Source: Roseateles sp. (lineage in GTDB: Bacteria > Pseudomonadota > Gammaproteobacteria > Burkholderiales > Burkholderiaceae_C). From it: a DNA stretch of 36,493 nucleotides. The notes beneath the pieces are model-generated. The model had not been told where the DNA came from, did not search any database, and saw nothing but the letters and a program-made list of their open reading frames with translations. Positions 34,876-36,493 of this stretch are shown here, piece after piece. Numbering within the stretch: position 1 is the first letter of the stretch; each line of letters opens with the position of its first letter. The DNA lies in NCBI GenBank assembly GCA_018780415.1, contig JADMJQ010000031.1:72112-108604 (forward strand), in the 5' to 3' direction. A program made the translations under genes and the position numbers.

Positions 34876-36493
34876 TCAGGTCTTGTCGCGTAATTCACGC
34901 CGCAAGATCTTGCCGACCGGCGTCTTGGGCAACTCATCGCGGAACTCGACCACCTTGGGCCGCTTGTAGCCGGTCAAATTCGCCTCGCAATAGGCGCGCA
35001 CATCGGCCTCGGTGACCGGCCAGACCGCGGGGTCCTTGCGCACAATCACCACCTTGACCGCCTCGCCGGCCTTGGCGTCGGCGATGCCGACCGACGCGCA
35101 TTCCAGCACACCCTCCATCTGCGTCAACACATCCTCGATCTCGTTCGGGTAGACATTGAAGCCGCTGACCAGAATCATGTCTTTCTTGCGGTCCACGATG
35201 CGGAAGAAGCCGCGCTCGTCCATGGTGCCCACGTCGCCGGTGCGGAAGAAACCATCGGCCGTCATCACCTGCGCGGTCTCATCGGGCCGCTGCCAGTAGC
35301 CCGCCATCACCTGGGGCCCGCGGATAGCGATCTCGCCCCGCTCACCATTGGCCACCGGCTGACCCAGATCATCCAGCAGCAAGATCTCGGTGCTGGGCAT
35401 GGGCAGGCCGATCGAGCCGGTGTAGGCAAGGCTGTCGGTCGGATTGCAACTGGCGATCGGCGAGGTCTCGCTGAGGCCGTAGCCTTCGCAGATCGGGCAA
35501 CCGGTCTTTTCCAGCCAGAGCTTGGCCGTGGCCTGCTGCACCGCCATGCCGCCGCCTACCGCGATCACCAAGCCGCTCCAATCCACCGTATTGAAATCCT
35601 TGTGGTTGGCCATGGCCATGAACAAGGTGTTGACCGCCGGCAGGCTGTGAAACCTATGCTTGGCCAACTCCTTGAAGGTGCCCGGGATGTCGCGCGGATT
35701 GGGGATCAAGACATTGCAGCCGCCCACATGCATGGACAACATCATGTTCGTCGTGAAACCGAAAATGTGATACAGCGGCAGCGCGCAGATGCTGACCAAC
35801 TGCTCGCCGGCCGGGATCTTCTTGAGTGCCGGCTGATACCAAGCCTCGGCCTGCATCACATTGGCGACCAGATTGCGATGCAAAAGCACGGCGCCTTTGG
35901 ACACGCCGGTGGTGCCGCCGGTGTACTGCAGCACCGCGATGTCGTTGGGGCCAACGGTGGGCGCCTTGTAGCTGAGCGCGCGGCCGCGCGTCACCGCATC
36001 ATTGAAATTCACCGCGCCGGGCAACTCGAAGGCCGGCACCAATTTTTTAACCTTGCGCACCACATAGTTGACGAGCAGCCCCTTGGGGAAGCCCAACATA
36101 TCGCCCATGGACGCCAGCACGATATGCTTGGTCGGCACCTGCTTGAGCACTTGTTGCAGGGTGATCGCAAAGTTCTCCAGGATCACGATCGCCTTGGCGC
36201 CGGAGTCCTTCAGCTGGTGCTCCAGCTCACGCGGCGTGTACAGCGGGTTGACGTTGACGACCACACAGCCGGCCCGCAGCACGGCGGCGACAGCGACCGG
36301 GTACTGCATCACATTGGGCATCATCAAGGCGACGCGGTCGCCCTTCTCCAGCCCCAGGCTTTGCAAATAGGCGGCCAGCGCGCGGGAACTTTCATCCAGC
36401 TGGGCGAACGGGATCTGCCGGCCCATCATCTTGTACGCCGGCTGCTGCGGGAATTTCTTGAACGCCGAGTTCATCAGCTCCACCAGCGACGGG
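34876..36493 (-). CDS. fadD: Long-chain acyl-CoA synthetase, N-terminus cut by window edge
   Basis: An adenylate-forming ligase of the FadD type that activates fatty acids to acyl-CoA. The AMP-binding P-loop is LQYTGGTTGVSKGAVLLHRN. Further motifs are YGLSETSP, GEIAIRGPQVMAGYW, FRTGDVGTMDERGFFRIVDRKKDMI and the C-terminal lysine region KTPVGKILRRELRDK. The frame stays open to the right edge of the window (PSLVELMNSAFKKFP), so about 15-30 N-terminal residues and the true start are missing; the track's start at 36483 is a GTG inside the gene. Confidence 0.93.
   Translation of the reverse strand, partial: PSLVELMNSAFKKFPQQPAYKMMGRQIPFAQLDESSRALAAYLQSLGLEKGDRVALMMPNVMQYPVAVAAVLRAGCVVVNVNPLYTPRELEHQLKDSGAKAIVILENFAITLQQVLKQVPTKHIVLASMGDMLGFPKGLLVNYVVRKVKKLVPAFELPGAVNFNDAVTRGRALSYKAPTVGPNDIAVLQYTGGTTGVSKGAVLLHRNLVANVMQAEAWYQPALKKIPAGEQLVSICALPLYHIFGFTTNMMLSMHVGGCNVLIPNPRDIPGTFKELAKHRFHSLPAVNTLFMAMANHKDFNTVDWSGLVIAVGGGMAVQQATAKLWLEKTGCPICEGYGLSETSPIASCNPTDSLAYTGSIGLPMPSTEILLLDDLGQPVANGERGEIAIRGPQVMAGYWQRPDETAQVMTADGFFRTGDVGTMDERGFFRIVDRKKDMILVSGFNVYPNEIEDVLTQMEGVLECASVGIADAKAGEAVKVVIVRKDPAVWPVTEADVRAYCEANLTGYKRPKVVEFRDELPKTPVGKILRRELRDKT

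Noticed and set aside
34876-36493. Truncated acyl-CoA ligase pseudogene
   Set aside because: The frame stays open to the window edge and all downstream motifs are intact, so truncation is due to the window.

Overview
The window looks like chromosome from a GC-rich betaproteobacterium of the order Burkholderiales, most likely the Roseateles/Paucibacter/Rubrivivax side. This rests on gene content, protein flavour (TrpE, LptA/LptB/RpoN, Tat-like DsbA, large TonB-dependent receptors) and dense coding with short intergenic gaps. No database search was possible. No tRNA, rRNA, CRISPR array, insertion sequence with a transposase, or replication origin was seen.

Region 1 (1-6510, minus strand) is a tryptophan operon read right to left: a candidate Trp-codon-bearing leader peptide, trpE, a GxxExxY gene, trpG, a threonine aldolase (ltaE), trpD, trpC, and then a MNT-HEPN toxin-antitoxin pair. 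Two guests sit in this biosynthetic operon. The GxxExxY nuclease-like gene fills the trpE-trpG gap and is bounded by 38-bp inverted repeats. Each arm holds four copies of a CGCAGAG motif with the same 9-10-9 spacing. It looks like a compact, transposase-free mobile cassette and is the most interesting item here.

Region 2 (6509-10494, minus) holds a LytTR response regulator and its LytS/AlgZ-type histidine kinase, a class II glutamine amidotransferase and a geranylgeranyl-reductase-type flavoprotein. Region 3 (10940-16749) is a convergent pair of TonB-dependent receptors separated by two terminator hairpins. Region 4 (16973-22521) carries malate synthase G with a divergent LysR regulator and a repeat-rich shared promoter region, a small membrane protein, a secreted protein with three PsiF-like repeats, and a Ser/Thr kinase fused to a cyclic-nucleotide-binding-like domain.

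Region 5 (22562-29494, plus) runs argS, a SPOR-domain protein, two tandem DsbA paralogues, lptA, lptB and rpoN. It links envelope maintenance (cell-wall binding, disulfide formation, LPS transport) to sigma-54. Region 6 (29491-36493) contains mipA, divergent from a TetR regulator with a near-perfect palindromic operator lying in the mipA promoter. It continues with a BamE-like lipoprotein, a hotdog thioesterase, an RlmL-type rRNA methyltransferase, an rsmE gene whose 5' end is out of frame, an unrecognised protein, and a fadD-type acyl-CoA ligase cut by the window edge.
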